Under the pieces are notes generated by a model. The model worked only from the letters and a program-made list of their open reading frames with translations, was not told the origin of the DNA and did no database searches. A program made the position numbers and the translations under genes. Shown piece by piece: positions 45,766-56,620 of a stretch of DNA of 64,000 nucleotides. The DNA comes from Diphasiastrum complanatum. Lineage: Eukaryota; Streptophyta; Lycopodiopsida; Lycopodiales; Lycopodiaceae. Positions within the stretch are counted from its first letter, which is position 1. Every line of letters starts with the position of its first letter. The DNA is taken from contig CM055112.1 in the NCBI GenBank assembly GCA_029204225.1, positions 43,758,166-43,822,165 of the forward strand, in the 5' to 3' direction.

Positions 45766-47690
45766 GTGGAACTATGGCACAAAAGGTTGGGCCACCCCAA
45801 CTTCAAAGCCATGGAAACATGTGTGCAAAGGAGCTTGCACTCGGCCTCCCCAAGCATTTGTCAAAGTGCGGGAAGATATGTGAAGCATATAGCCTCTAAA
45901 AGGCTACCCTTCTCAAGATCTACATCAAGATCAAGCTCCTCTTGAACTCATCCATTCGGATGTTCATAGCTTTTCACACGAGTCCAATGGTGGTGCCAAG
46001 TATTATGTAATCTTCATTGATGACTATTCTAGATATTATTGGATGTACCTCTTGTCTAGCAAATCTATGATGTTGGATTCTTTTGTAAAGTTCAAGACTT
46101 TGGTAGAATACCAACTTAGTACCAAGATTAAGGTTTTAAGGAGTGATAATGGAGGTGAATATATCTCTAATTGGTTGATTGACTTTTGTAGTTTTAATGG
46201 CATAAAGAGGGAGTTGTCATGTCCATACACCCCTCAACAAAATGGAGTGAGTGAGAGAAGAAATAGATCTCTTTGAAAGTGTGCTAAGGCCTTAAGGCTA
46301 GATGCTTCTCTATCCAAACCATTTTGGGGTGGGGCAATAACTTGTGCTAATTATTTGTGCAATTGATTGCCTAACCAAGCCATTGGAGGAATCACACCAT
46401 TTGAAGCTCTATTTGGAGAGAAGCCCAATCTCAAGGATCTCAAAGTTTTTGGATCCACTTGCTATGTACATCAATCCTTGGATACAAGGAAGAAGGATGA
46501 TGCAACCTCCATCTTTGTAGGATATGGTGAGAATAGCAAAGGATATAGAGACTTCAATCCCATCACTAGCAAGGTGATAGCGAGTAGGGATGTTATTTTT
46601 GATGAGGACATGCTTGTGATTTGGATGATAATGCTACTAATCATCTTGATGCCATGGATCATGCTAGGATGGAGGAGGAGCTTCCAAGTGAAGAAGAACT
46701 TGAGGATCCAACTCAATATGCAAGAACTCCAAGAAGATCTACAAGGGCAAGGACTAAGCCATTGAGGCTCACCTATGATGGTCAAGGTGATCAAAGGGAA
46801 GGCTCATCATCTTTCACACCTTCCTTACTTCAATGTTAGACGAGCCAACATGCTATGAAGATGCTTGTAAATCCAATAGTTGGATGGATGCTATGCAAGT
46901 AGAGTATGATGCTCTCATTGAGAATCATACTTGGGATCTTGTGAATCTTCCTCAAGGGAAGAAACCACTTGATCGCAAGTGGGTGTTTAGATTGAAGTAT
47001 AATCAAGATGGATCAATAAGTAAGCATAAAGCTAGGCTTGTAGCCAAAGGTTTTTTACAAACCAAAAGCATTGATTATGATGAGAATTTTGCCCCTCGGG
47101 CTAAGCTTGTTACTATTAGGTTGATCATTAGTCTTGCTACAACCTTCAATTGGAGCTATTCCAACTTGATTTCACAAATGCATTCCTCAATGGTTATTTG
47201 GAGAAAGAGATCTACATGAGGCAACTTGAGGGCTTCATCAAGGCAAAGCATGAAGGAAAGATGTGTGGGCTTGAAGAAGAGCCTTTATGGTCTCAAGCAA
47301 GCACCTAGAGCATGGTACTCTAGGAGAAACTCTTTTCTCATTTCCATCAATTTTGTAATGAGTGCTTATGATCCATCATTGTACTTAAGATTTCATGATG
47401 GCAAGGTCATTATTCCTGTTTTGTATGTAGATGACATTATCTTGAGTGGTAATGATCTAGATGGAATTAGAGATGTAGAAATTGCTTTGGCAAAAGAGTT
47501 TAAAATGGTAGATCTCGGCCTATTAAGCTTCATTCTAGGAATAGAGGTCATTAGAGGATGTGATTTTAGCTTTATTTGTCAATCTAAGTATGCTACATCC
47601 ATCCTAGATAGATTTGGAATGAAGAATTTAGGACAAATTTTAATACAAACAAAACTTTGATATTAAGAAGGGCAAGCTTTAGGATAAGGA
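45766..47690 (+). mobile_element. Defective Ty1/copia core: GAG-pre-integrase, integrase, RT
   Basis: In order: LWHKRLGHPNFKAME (GAG-pre-integrase, about 45773-45820); integrase from about 45960 with HSDV, RSDNGGEYISN and GVSERRN, i.e. all three DDE residues; stops at 46274 and 46364; KDLKVFGSTCYVH; linker; RT from 46833 (KWVFRLKYNQDGSISKHKAR, VTIRLIISLATTF), a 1-base loss at about 47148, then SLYGLKQAPRAW and VLYVDDIILSG (47226-47660). Gag, protease, RNase H and polypurine tract are missing. Frame breaks make it non-functional. Confidence 0.9.
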
Positions 47691-47735
47691 GATCGACAAC
47701 TTTGTTAAAGAGAATAAGTGTGATGGTTTAAACAA

Positions 47736-48150
47736 CGCTGAACTCTTTCTAGCTTCTTTGGATTAGAAATACGAAGGTTAGTTGATAGACTTTGCATCCA
47801 CCCAACATATGACATCTCATAGAGTGACCATTTTCTACTTTTGAGGATGTGATTGATGAGCAAAGACAAGTACGTTTATGATGGCAATAAAATTTCCAAT
47901 TCATAACATTATTTCCGTTGTGATTGATACACCACGGCTGCCGTGAAGCACTGTTTGGGTGTAGGCCACGTATGAGCCAGGCAGTATATATATATGTATC
48001 GTTTTGACGATAAATGCTATGCGTTCTTTTTTGCTTTGGTGTCTGAAGATCACTCGTTCTTGCTTAATGTGGAATGCATTAATTCATAGCATGCATTGAT
48101 CTTCTGTTGTAGATAGTATTTTTGTTAACAATTTATATATTGAATTTGCT
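47736..48150 (+). repeat. Direct repeat DR2, immediately upstream of the TPD1-like gene
   Basis: Second copy of the 420-bp direct repeat. It ends about 310 bp before the TPD1-like start codon and contains a TA dinucleotide run near 47985. It could be native promoter sequence or a domesticated LTR; the three copies in the window are consistent with either. Confidence 0.6.
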
Positions 48151-48456
48151 TGGGTTAAAGTGCCTACCACGTGGCTTAGATCAACCTTGTGATAAGCTGA
48201 AGAAAATGACGTATGACGCATATAGCGATGCTTTTAGAGTGGCATTCATTATTAATCCTTATCTAATTTGCGTGGCCTTCCCTCACTCTTTTCTTTTTAA
48301 ACAGCAGTAGCTGAAGCCGCTCTTCGTTCTTTGGCCTTTACACTCAGTCCTTCCTGATAGTTGACGACGCTCGTGAGCTTGTTCTTACATACTCTACTCC
48401 TCTGTTTGCATGATAGTAGAGTTGCATCTGTGCTGTCACAGTCGATCACCGAATCT
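48151..48456 (+). promoter_or_regulatory. Proximal promoter and 5' leader of the TPD1-like gene
   Basis: Contains a G-box (CCACGTGGC, 48167-48175), two TGACG elements in 'tgacgtatgacg' (48208-48219), and a TATA-like 'cttttctttttaaac' (about 48289-48303). These are motif matches only. An upstream ATG at 48410 opens a short overlapping frame in another phase, which could dampen translation. The 63-kb copy has the same layout with small changes. Confidence 0.4.
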
Positions 48457-49505
48457 ATGGATCTTGCTTATAACATGCAGAACTCGGGTATGCATTTAGC
48501 AGCGTGTGCTGCTACTCCCGTCATCTTTCTGTGCTTGTCTAATACTGCCTCTCCAGCCGTTGATACTATGCCTGGTATGCGCTTTTCGTTTGCTACTACT
48601 ATTCATATATTAAAATCTACGTGGTCATGCATGTTGTTGGTATTTGTTTCACGATTCCTCTGAGCTGTTCATATGGAGATTTTTTAAGTTATGTATTGCT
48701 TCCGACTTTGAATTTAGCTTCGGCCTAATATACAGATTTTGCTGCTGTAATAGTTGGAGCTCATTAACATGCCTGCTGTGCAGTTGGACATGGGGATAAT
48801 TTTTGTGTAGGTTTTCATTGATAATGCCAACGTGACGTAGTTGATAAGTTTGCTGCCATCATCATATTGGTACCTCTATCTGTCATTTCCGAACTAGGTT
48901 CCTGGAATATTTCATTCCACGAAGGTTTTGCAGGTATGAATAGGCAAGCTCCGATAGGAAGCATCCTCAACTCAACTTCTGACGACGCGATACACAGCAA
49001 AGATGCAAACCGCTCGGCGCGTCGTACATCAGGTAACCGCCTTATTCGATCCAAACCTCACATAAATTCAACAGTCGCAAAGCATATCACGTGGGTGCTT
49101 GATATTCCCGATATAGTGATATATTTTGAGAGTGAGCTCTAATCCATGCGTTTGAGTATAAGCTCCTCTTTACTGCAACCTACAGGTCACCACGTATGTT
49201 CGGGAAGAGATATTAGAATCTCTCAGGACTATTTAGGCTTTAGTGCAGATGGGATCCCTGAATTTGCACTGGAGATAGTGAATACTTGCCGCTCAAAGAA
49301 GACCATGCGGCCGTATAATGTTCATGTCTATTGCGGCCAATTCTCATCATACAACCTGGTGGATCCCAAAATTTACCATCGCTGCAGTACCGACGATTGC
49401 CTCGTCTTAGATGGGAAACCTCTTCGACGATTTCGAATTATTCGTATTGTTTATGCAAATGAGTACATGTATAGTATACGGCTGAAATCTGCGGACTTTG
49501 TCTAA
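48457..49505 (+). CDS. TPD1-like: TPD1-like secreted cysteine-rich protein, complete three-exon gene
   Basis: Exons 48457-48574 (118 bp), 48934-49032 (99 bp) and 49186-49505 (320 bp) join to 178 codons plus TAA. Both introns (359 and 153 bp) are GT-AG and phase 1. Residues 1-33 look like a signal peptide (core LAACAATPVIFLCLS); 40-73 are a variable hydrophilic linker; 74-178 are the TPD1 domain: CSGRDIRISQ, IPEFALEIVNTC, VHVYCGQFSSYNLVDP, DDCLVLDGKPL, VYANEYMYSI. Family members (TPD1, TDL1A, MIL2) are about 180 residues and bind the EMS1 receptor kinase in anthers. Odd points: one of the usual six cysteines (after NTC) and the C-terminal one are absent, and an extra one occurs in HRCSTDDC. 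The start codon is chosen as the only in-frame ATG before the hydrophobic segment. Function of this copy is inferred. Confidence 0.85.
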
Positions 49506-51164
49506 ACATGAAGCCATAACTGGAGGAATGGTAAATCTAGCTAGCAACATCCGAAGCTAAAGTTGGGACCGACTGCTTTTGCGGGGCGGTTTCATATATA
49601 TATGTATATACATAAAAAGATCTGATATATATGGTCGCATGTGCAAGGCTTTAGATAGGTGAATGGAATCGATTTTCTGCATATGTTGATTTATAAAAGG
49701 ACATACTCATACTATTCCTTAAAATACAACTTTCTAAAATTATAAGGGTATGTGTGAACAAAAACTCATGGCTTTAATCCATAATTCCAAGGCAATCAAG
49801 ATTTAAAAATAGCTAGTTACTTTGTCATATCCAACAGCCTTTGATACTCATGTTTTTCATTCAAGAAATTTGTGTCAATGCCTTTGTGTAACAAAATTAC
49901 AATGATAAGAAATTTTAGACATGGATATCTTGTTTACCATCTAATGCTAGTGGACTAAGGGATGCATATATAACACATGTAGTGTATTTTAGCAAGTTCA
50001 CAATTAAAATCTACATTAAGTATGATATCTCAAATAATTTATTTCATGTTGATGCATGGCAAACATCAAATTTCTGTTGTTTGTATCAAACACAATATGA
50101 CCGATACGCCTGGAGAAGTTAATGAAAATTGTTTTTTTTGTCAAAAGTTTGCATGGGCTCGTTAGATTTTTAACTTGGAACATCACCTTTCATGTTCCAA
50201 ATATAAAGTTTTCTTTCTGGAATAAAGAATGGTACGAATCTGATTAAAAACTTGAGAACGGCTCCCACCTCTTCAAGATCACAAAATTAGAGCAACATAT
50301 ATTTGTGTGTTAGCTCGAGTGAACCATGGTGAATGACCTAAGAGGTCAGAATGAGGGGTGATGTAGAGAAGAGATATATCCATAAGGCTGGAAGAACACC
50401 GTGCATGAGAGAATTGACAATTGTGCCAAACATAGAGCTTATGATTGCATAAGATGAAATGGCTATGAATACTCGTGATTATGTGAGAGAGATTAATGAT
50501 CTTATTTGAAGATCGTGAGGAGATTGATTGCATTTAATGCATTAGATCCTGTACAAATGCTTTTAAAGAGGTGTACTCTCGAATGAGAGATTTTTCTCAT
50601 AAGATAATTCAATAAATTTTTTTTTAGCTAGAGCATCTCATGTGCTGCAACACTTGTTGTGATTATGATTACTGAATATGTTGCTTTGTATTTGTCGCTT
50701 AAATTTGTTAGCTGTCATAATCATAACATGAGAGCTCCATTCATCAAAATCATGCATGTAGAATATAGTATGTAGTGCAAGTTCATTGTTCATAAAACAA
50801 ATTGAGAGAGCATTTCATGTCTACATTGGAGAGATAGCATGTTGTGACAAGATGAATGTTGCTTGATAATCATTTATCATAGATATCTATGGAGAATATG
50901 GGAACACTTTTAATATAGATTGAGCATGGAAAAATTATAATGTTTTTTCATGTTAGTCGAATATCCTACTTTGTAGATGAGATGTCATATAAGCAGTGAT
51001 TAGGCATGAACAAGAATCCATTGCAAAGAATCAACCTCATTGACATCTATTCCAAGAGAAAATATTTAAGATAGAAGGCTTATATATCTAAATTGATGAA
51101 TTAAATTCAGAAAAAGTCCTTTTATCACTTTAATATGACAATATGTGAAGATGATTTGGTGACA
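49506..51164 (+). repeat. 3' flank of the TPD1-like gene
   Basis: AT-rich, non-coding. It is shared with 36577-38110 (same orientation) and 9159-10851 (inverted). A TA-rich patch at 49594-49612 and T-run at about 50617-50626 are present. The minus-strand frame 50279-50533 is mirrored at 9813-10067 but shows no family features. Confidence 0.65.
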
Positions 51165-51420
51165 AGATAGCAAGTTGCAATTTTGGATGAAAGAAGACCG
51201 AAGGCAACCACCAAGTCAATGGTTACGGTCTATTACGGTTTGAGATGAAGTTGGATGAACCAAAGGCAACCACAAATGAAATGATTGCAATCTAGAAGCG
51301 GTCTTATTACGGTAGATACAGAAGCAATAGCGAATCAAAGGATAGTGATTACAGTCTATATGCGAAAGTGACGCACTATGGACCGGAAGGCAATAGTTGC
51401 GCTCTGTATGTGGAAAGTTG
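51165..51420 (+). repeat. Minisatellite, short array
   Basis: Three to four degenerate units of the ~62-bp repeat at 38251 ('gaaggcaaccaccaagtcaa', 'gttacggtctattacggttt'), nearly identical to the last units of that array, plus diverged units to about 51420. Confidence 0.7.
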
Positions 51421-52438
51421 TGAAATTATTAGGTTGTAATGTCAAATGAACATGGAAAAGTCATAATGTTTTTTTATGTTAGTCAAATATCTTGCTTTGT
51501 AGATGAGAAGTCGTATAAGCAGTGATTAGGCATGAACAAGAATCGATTGTAAAGAATCAACCTCCTTGACATCTATTCCAAGTTAAATATTTAAGATAGA
51601 AGGCTTATGTATCTAAATTGATGAATTGAGTTCATTAAATAGTTCTTTATCACTTTAATATAACAATATGTGAAGATGGTGACAAGAGCAAAAAATATAG
51701 AAAAGTTAATTATTCTACTTGTATCTAGGGTGACAAAAACACAATAGGAAATCCAACTAGCTTAAGAAAGAAATGTCATAATGTAATATCAATTACCTTG
51801 AGAATAAGAGCAAATAGTGCACACACAAACTAATACTTGAGCTAGACAAAAGCTATTGCAAATCAAATGCCTGCTAATAGTATCACTATGCATCTTTCAT
51901 TATCTTTTGGGAAAGAAGACTATAGGCATTGTGTCTTTCATCCAACTTCCCTCATCCTGAGGTTAAGCTCTACTGAGACATAGTTTATTAGGGAAACATG
52001 GTACTTCATAAGAATCTTTGGCAACAAAAGCATGGAGGAATCATTCCATTTACATTCTATTAGGTTTTGTATGTTCTAGTTACATCTTGATATGTAAAAT
52101 TGATGTAAGAAATTGTGAAGCATCTAATGTGGACACTATTATGTATATCAATTATGAAAGCTATTATAAAACCATAGAAAGAAGGTCTTACTTAGGATGG
52201 AGATTATTCTAAATTTATATCAAAGTTGTGTGGTACAACTAGTTGAGGTGTGAATCAATATCTACTAGTATAGCTTAGTCAAGTTGATTTTATTTGACAA
52301 TTTTGAGGCCAATATGCATTTTTATCTTAGAAATAGACTTTATAAAGTTAATAAGGCCCAATATTAGTGGATTTACTATTTTTGACAACTTAGGCAAGTT
52401 GACAAGGTCAAATTTGGACCTACTCTAATTGGTTTATT
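51421..52438. other. AT-rich non-coding region
   Basis: 51430-51800 repeats the segment at 37880-38220 and, in part, 50930-51170. The rest (51800-52438) shows no gene, RNA or repeat that I can name; the 64-codon frame at 52018 has no family signature. Confidence 0.4.
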
Positions 52439-53147
52439 ACACTCATGCAAATGAGTTATGTGAATAAAGTTTTGAAACATTCCAAGATGTGCAATAGTAA
52501 GCCGATGTCTCCACCTGTGGAGGTTGGTAAGAAACTTTCTAACCAGGATGAGAGTGCGCTAGTTGATGCTACGTTGTTTCATCAACTAGGTGGTTTACTG
52601 ATTTATCTCCCACCTACTCATCCTGATATAAGCTATGATGTAAGTGTTCTGAGTCAATTCATGGCTACTCCTAGGGAGGCTCATTGGAAAGCGGCAAAGA
52701 GAATTCTCCATAGATTCGGATTGGACAGGCTGTGTAGATGACAGAAGATCCACCACATGTTATGCTTTTCGTATTGGTGACGCTGTGTTTTCTTGCTCTA
52801 GTAAGAAGCAAGATACAATTGCTCTTTTCACCATAGAATCAGAGTACAAAGCTCTATGCTCAGCTATGTTCAGCTCTATGTTCAGCTTCATAGATTCGGA
52901 TTGGACAGGCTGTGTAGACGACAATTATCCACCACATGTTATGCTTTTCATATTGGTGATGGTGTGTTTTCTTGCTCTAGTAAGAAGCAGGATACAATTG
53001 CTCTTTTCACCATGAAGCAGAGTACAAAGTTCTATGTTCAGCTATGTAGGAGACAATATGGTTAAGAAGAATGATGGAAGACATAGGCATCCTACAAAGT
53101 AAGCCTATGTGTGACAGCCAGAGCACCATTCAGTTATGGTCTTTTTG
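52439..53147 (+). pseudogene. Ty1/copia RT end and RNase H with internal tandem duplication, copy D4
   Basis: Starts in ITLMQMSYVNKVLK, keeps KPMSPPVEVGKKLSNQDESA and [20 protein letters not shown], then loses about 80 bases after [18 protein letters not shown] to EYKALCSAM is present twice as a ~179-bp direct tandem repeat (starts at about 52710 and 52889), the second with its own indels. It ends at the shared TTTTTGAGTGGTC tail. The RT core is missing. Confidence 0.85.
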
Positions 53148-53662
53148 AGTGGTCTTTTTAATTTGGGGTATGGGATCCCTTCATAATCCACTATACTCGA
53201 AATTGATGTACAAAATTTTCCATAGCCCAATACTTATTAATTTCACACTTTGATCTTCCATCTGCTAAATATAGTTAGCAGCCCATACAAGACAAGTATT
53301 CATATACATATCCAAAACAAAATAGGCACGCCAAGAATCCAAGAACCGATGTTCCAGGACTCAAATACTCCTAACTGATTTTTGTCTAGCTACCTCTCCA
53401 CCTGTTGACTTTTGTCCAAATGCCTCTCCACCTGTTGGCTTTCCAATGGTTGTGTTGTCATCGACTGATGTTGCAATTGTTGGTCTGCCAGCATCTATGT
53501 GCCTCGCCATTTCAGTTATTTGCTGTTGCCTTAGCTATAACAGCACTTGAAAATTCACGGGTATCCCATGTTCTGTCTCGACCGTTGGAACATCCTCCTA
53601 ACATCATTGTGGCCTTCTTTGTACTCTGTTCTCAGCCATATCTCTGTAACAGGATGACTATC
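53148..53662. other. Unassigned sequence
   Basis: Single-copy in this window. The 108-codon frame at 53405-53731 is Cys/Leu-rich without motifs and runs into an LTR fragment, so it is not accepted as a gene. Confidence 0.35.
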
Positions 53663-53735
53663 TGTAGAACAACTAATCAAACAGATCTTGATTCTACTAA
53701 CAAAGTGCACAGTTTACTTGACAAAGGATAAGAAA
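53663..53735 (+). mobile_element. Start of the C-family copia LTR (fragment)
   Basis: TGTAGAACAACTAATC onward matches the first ~75 bp of the LTRs at 8935 and 36145, then switches to gag sequence; an internally deleted 5' LTR is the likely origin. Confidence 0.6.
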
Positions 53736-54098
53736 GTCAATCATAAATATTCAAGCTAAGATCACTACGATCTTGGATCTAGAAGGTTCAAACTACTTGA
53801 TTTGGAAATTAAAGACTTCACTCTTGTTGAAGGGCAAAGGTGTATGGCAAACTTCAAAAATGGAGTTTAAAAAATGGCAAAGCTATAGCAATTATTGTGT
53901 CTTCAGTACATGACAATATAATGCTAGATCTTGTATCAATTTCTAACGCAAAGGATTTATGGGAAGAATTGCAAACCAAGAATGAGACTCGATCTCGTAA
54001 TTAAATCATGTTCTTGGAAGACCAATTAACTTACCTACAGTGGGACGACAAAAACTTGAACACATTCGTGCGAAAGATTAAAGATCTGTTTATTCTTC
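53736..54098 (+). pseudogene. Ty1/copia Gag fragment (UBN2/DUF4219 type)
   Basis: Frames joined by a shift: KITTILDLEGSNYLIWKLKT then SLLLKGKGVW, followed in another frame by SSVHDNIMLDLVSISNAKDL and WEELQTKNETRSRN, a TAA, then FLEDQLTYLQWDDKNLNTFV. This is the N-terminal copia Gag pattern ('FDGxNYxxWKxKMxxxL... A KEVWDxLxxxYE'). Cut at 54098 by the P block. Confidence 0.75.
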
Positions 54099-54665
54099 AT
54101 GGTAGGACATTTATGAAGTTAAAGTTGATAGGTTAGTTAATGTTTAGTCATATTCGAGAGGAACCCGAACAATTCGTAAGTGACCACAAGGTCATCAATT
54201 GTGGTTTCCATGCGGTCTCTATGTGAAGCTGAACCAACCACTTGCGGTCATTACGAAGGGTTGCGATACTGGATTGCAGTAACCTCACAAAAGTATAAAT
54301 AGGACATTTGGAGCCAGATTGGGGGCTTTTGGATTTATGTTTAGGTAGTAGTATGTTCAAAAGACTAAGGGTGAGAGCCGAGCATTTTAAATGTTCAGTA
54401 TTCCAGATTCTATATTGTACTACAGGCAGCAAGATGAATTTTCTTGCCTAAGACCTCTTAGCAGTGGCAATGTTGACTCTGTTTGTTGTTCAATATGTAA
54501 TTTTAGGTGTTTGGAAATGTTGACTATGTTTGCTAGTCAGTCTATGGAATGCAATTGAGCAGTGTTATTTCCTTGTATCCACATATTCCTGTGATGGTTA
54601 GTTTTGGGTTCTATAATAGTGATATTCTGTTAATTGGTTGTTCTGTACTATTGCAATGGACTACA
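54099..54665 (+). repeat. P block, copy 6 (without U2 or RNase H)
   Basis: Plus-strand copy starting 'gtaggacatttatgaag' (equivalent to 17523) and ending before the RNase H remnant. TATA-like 'gtataaataggac' at about 54292-54304. Its separate occurrence shows the P block can be copied apart from its neighbours. Confidence 0.5.
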
Positions 54666-55084
54666 ATATATGAATGCACGAATTAGCTTTAGGGGAGTTG
54701 TTCATAATATATTAAGGGTTTTGTTGCCATAATTTGCTTGCGACATTGTGACTACATAATGCACCTCCAAACAATTTGGCAAAGCTCCAACAATAATACG
54801 TTATGGAATAAACAAAAGATTTAACAACCTGGTCTCTGGAAGATAGCAAGAAGAGCAAATAACAATGTCTTGCCATCCCTATTTACAATGAAACATTGAT
54901 GTTGGAAACTGAAATCATTTAACCAAGAAATGCATTTTTCTTCAAAAGACAAACCTTGCACGAAACTTCTAAAATAAATTGACATTCAGTAACAACTCAT
55001 TTTTTTGTCACTTGGCACTTTTGCGATTCTTAAAATAATATAGAATTTGTGTGTCAAAAACATCAATCTAATTTAATCATTTCT
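54666..55084. other. Unassigned AT-rich sequence
   Basis: No gene, RNA or repeat recognised. Confidence 0.35.
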
Positions 55085-55510
55085 GAATAATAATTTTGAG
55101 CATCCTTGATACCAGACATCGATATGTGGGATCGTTCTCGGGTATCATGTATTGCCAATGATACTACAGGTCGATACGGCGTGACACGACAAATCGATAC
55201 CGAGTATCTGTCGTATCAAATTGAAAAATGATATGAGAGATCGATACCAAGAAATCGATCGCGGATATCGATCTGCCATATCAAATTGACAAATGATACG
55301 AGAGATCCATACCGGGTATCGATTTCTCATATCATTTTTCAATTTGATAAGGCAGATCGACACCCGGTATCGATTTCACGTATCAAACTGACAAATGATA
55401 CTAGAGATCGATAATACAAATGATACCCGACATCGAAATTCCAGATCATTTGTCAGTTTGATATGGCAAATCGATACCAGGTACCGATTTGTCGTATCAA
55501 ATTGACAAAT
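55085..55510. repeat. Cluster of direct and inverted short repeats
   Basis: The units 'tatcaaattgacaaatgata' and 'gagatcgataccgggtatcg' alternate with their reverse complements ('atcatttgtcagtttgata', 'cgatacccggtatcgat'). The 425-bp region can fold into several stacked hairpins. Its only ORF (55145-55363) is a product of the repeats. Confidence 0.75.
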
Positions 55511-55672
55511 TTTAGTGACAAAATAAAGAAAAAATATTGCTTTTTAGATGCATGTTTTGACAATTTTCTATCTACTTTCTCTTTCTTTTTGGCAAAACTG
55601 GTTCGCATGCATATTCTATAATGATAATAACCGACTCAAAAGAGAGTTTAATGACTGTTTGGTAGCTTTCTC

Positions 55673-56125
55673 ATGTTTATCCATACTGTAATAGCAAACC
55701 CACACAAAAGATCAGATTTAAAGTCTAGGAGGGATTTGTTACTCCTAAGGCGACACATAAGAAGCGGAGGACTGGTCATCCTAGAGGTGAGGGTGACTCA
55801 CCCGCAAAAGTCTCCAGCATCTGTGATAATCTACAACCAAAAAAAAATTGTTGTAGAGAAATTTTATGAAAAGATTAGTTATCATTCATACGAGGCATAT
55901 CAGTGGGCTATTCTCACAAAAGGTGATAAAGTATGCTTGGTCATATCTAGAAATAAAGGTGTAGCTCCATTTAGTGAACCGAAAATGGTTGGTCATATAC
56001 ATGATAATTACTATGATGAGGATGACAATTCCAAGATATTGTTCAAGACTGAGAATAAAGGCTCATTCAAGGAGCTTTTCTTTTTCGAAAGCAATTGTAG
56101 TGTCGAGAATTGCCTCCCTATATAA
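55673..56125 (+). CDS. U1b: ORF with possible BAH-domain similarity
   Basis: 150 codons. Basic N-terminus (KSRRDLLLLRRHIRSGG), then YEAYQWAILTKGDKVCLVIS, EPKMVGHIHDNYYDEDDNSK, ILFKTENKGSFKELFFFESN. The order 'GDxV strand - PxxVGxI - acidic loop - strand - KELF' resembles a BAH chromatin-binding domain, and the core aligns with U1 (YYDE.D.....F.TENKG). It has no introns in this stretch. A chromovirus LTR (56101-56593) begins at its 3' end, so the last residues are LTR-encoded and the gene is probably truncated by insertion. Could be a gene fragment rather than a gene. Confidence 0.4.
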   Translation: MFIHTVIANPHKRSDLKSRRDLLLLRRHIRSGGLVILEVRVTHPQKSPASVIIYNQKKIVVEKFYEKISYHSYEAYQWAILTKGDKVCLVISRNKGVAPFSEPKMVGHIHDNYYDEDDNSKILFKTENKGSFKELFFFESNCSVENCLPI

Positions 56126-56593
56126 CGATCACCAAATGAAGTTCTTCAAGAATCATGTCACATGCAAACCAACAAGACACATGTGGAGCATGAACCACCC
56201 AACCAATATGGACAGGGTAGTCAATACCCTAAGCCGTAGTTAAGAATACAAGAGAGGAGAGGAGAAACTGGTTCAAGCAACTGAATTCACAATAGGGAGA
56301 TGGGCGAGTTTCCATAGGATATATTTCTCCAAGAGAGAGAGAATATTCCTCCTAGGATCCCCATGTAACCTGTATTGAGCTATTGACCTACTATTCTTGC
56401 ATTAGAGCAGTCATTCACCATGCATGTGCTCCTATGTACAATTATAGGTCTGTGCCCTTATATGATTATTGATTACTTGATATGACCACGTCCGAAATGA
56501 CGTAGCATAACTAAGAACCACATACAACTAGAGTGACCGGCTATCCATGTCAGGAATTATTCTGATGCCCTTGTATAGGACATGGACATAACA
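56101..56593 (-). mobile_element. 3' LTR of a Ty3/gypsy chromovirus, copy 2
   Basis: 493 bp, minus strand, TGTTATG...CGACA, same length as 22827-23319 and preceded by the same 'caagggggaagaa' purine tract (56594-56607). Confidence 0.85.
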
Positions 56594-56620
56594 TTCTTCC
56601 CCCTTGAACCACTTCTATCT

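Noticed and set aside
45345-48150. Intact copia retrotransposon with paired LTRs
   Set aside because: No PBS after the left repeat, no gag or protease, no RNase H or polypurine tract before the right repeat, and no TG...CA ends.
53405-53731. 108-codon Cys/Leu-rich ORF, possible secreted peptide
   Set aside because: No signal-peptide layout, no cysteine motif of a known family, and it runs into a copia LTR fragment.
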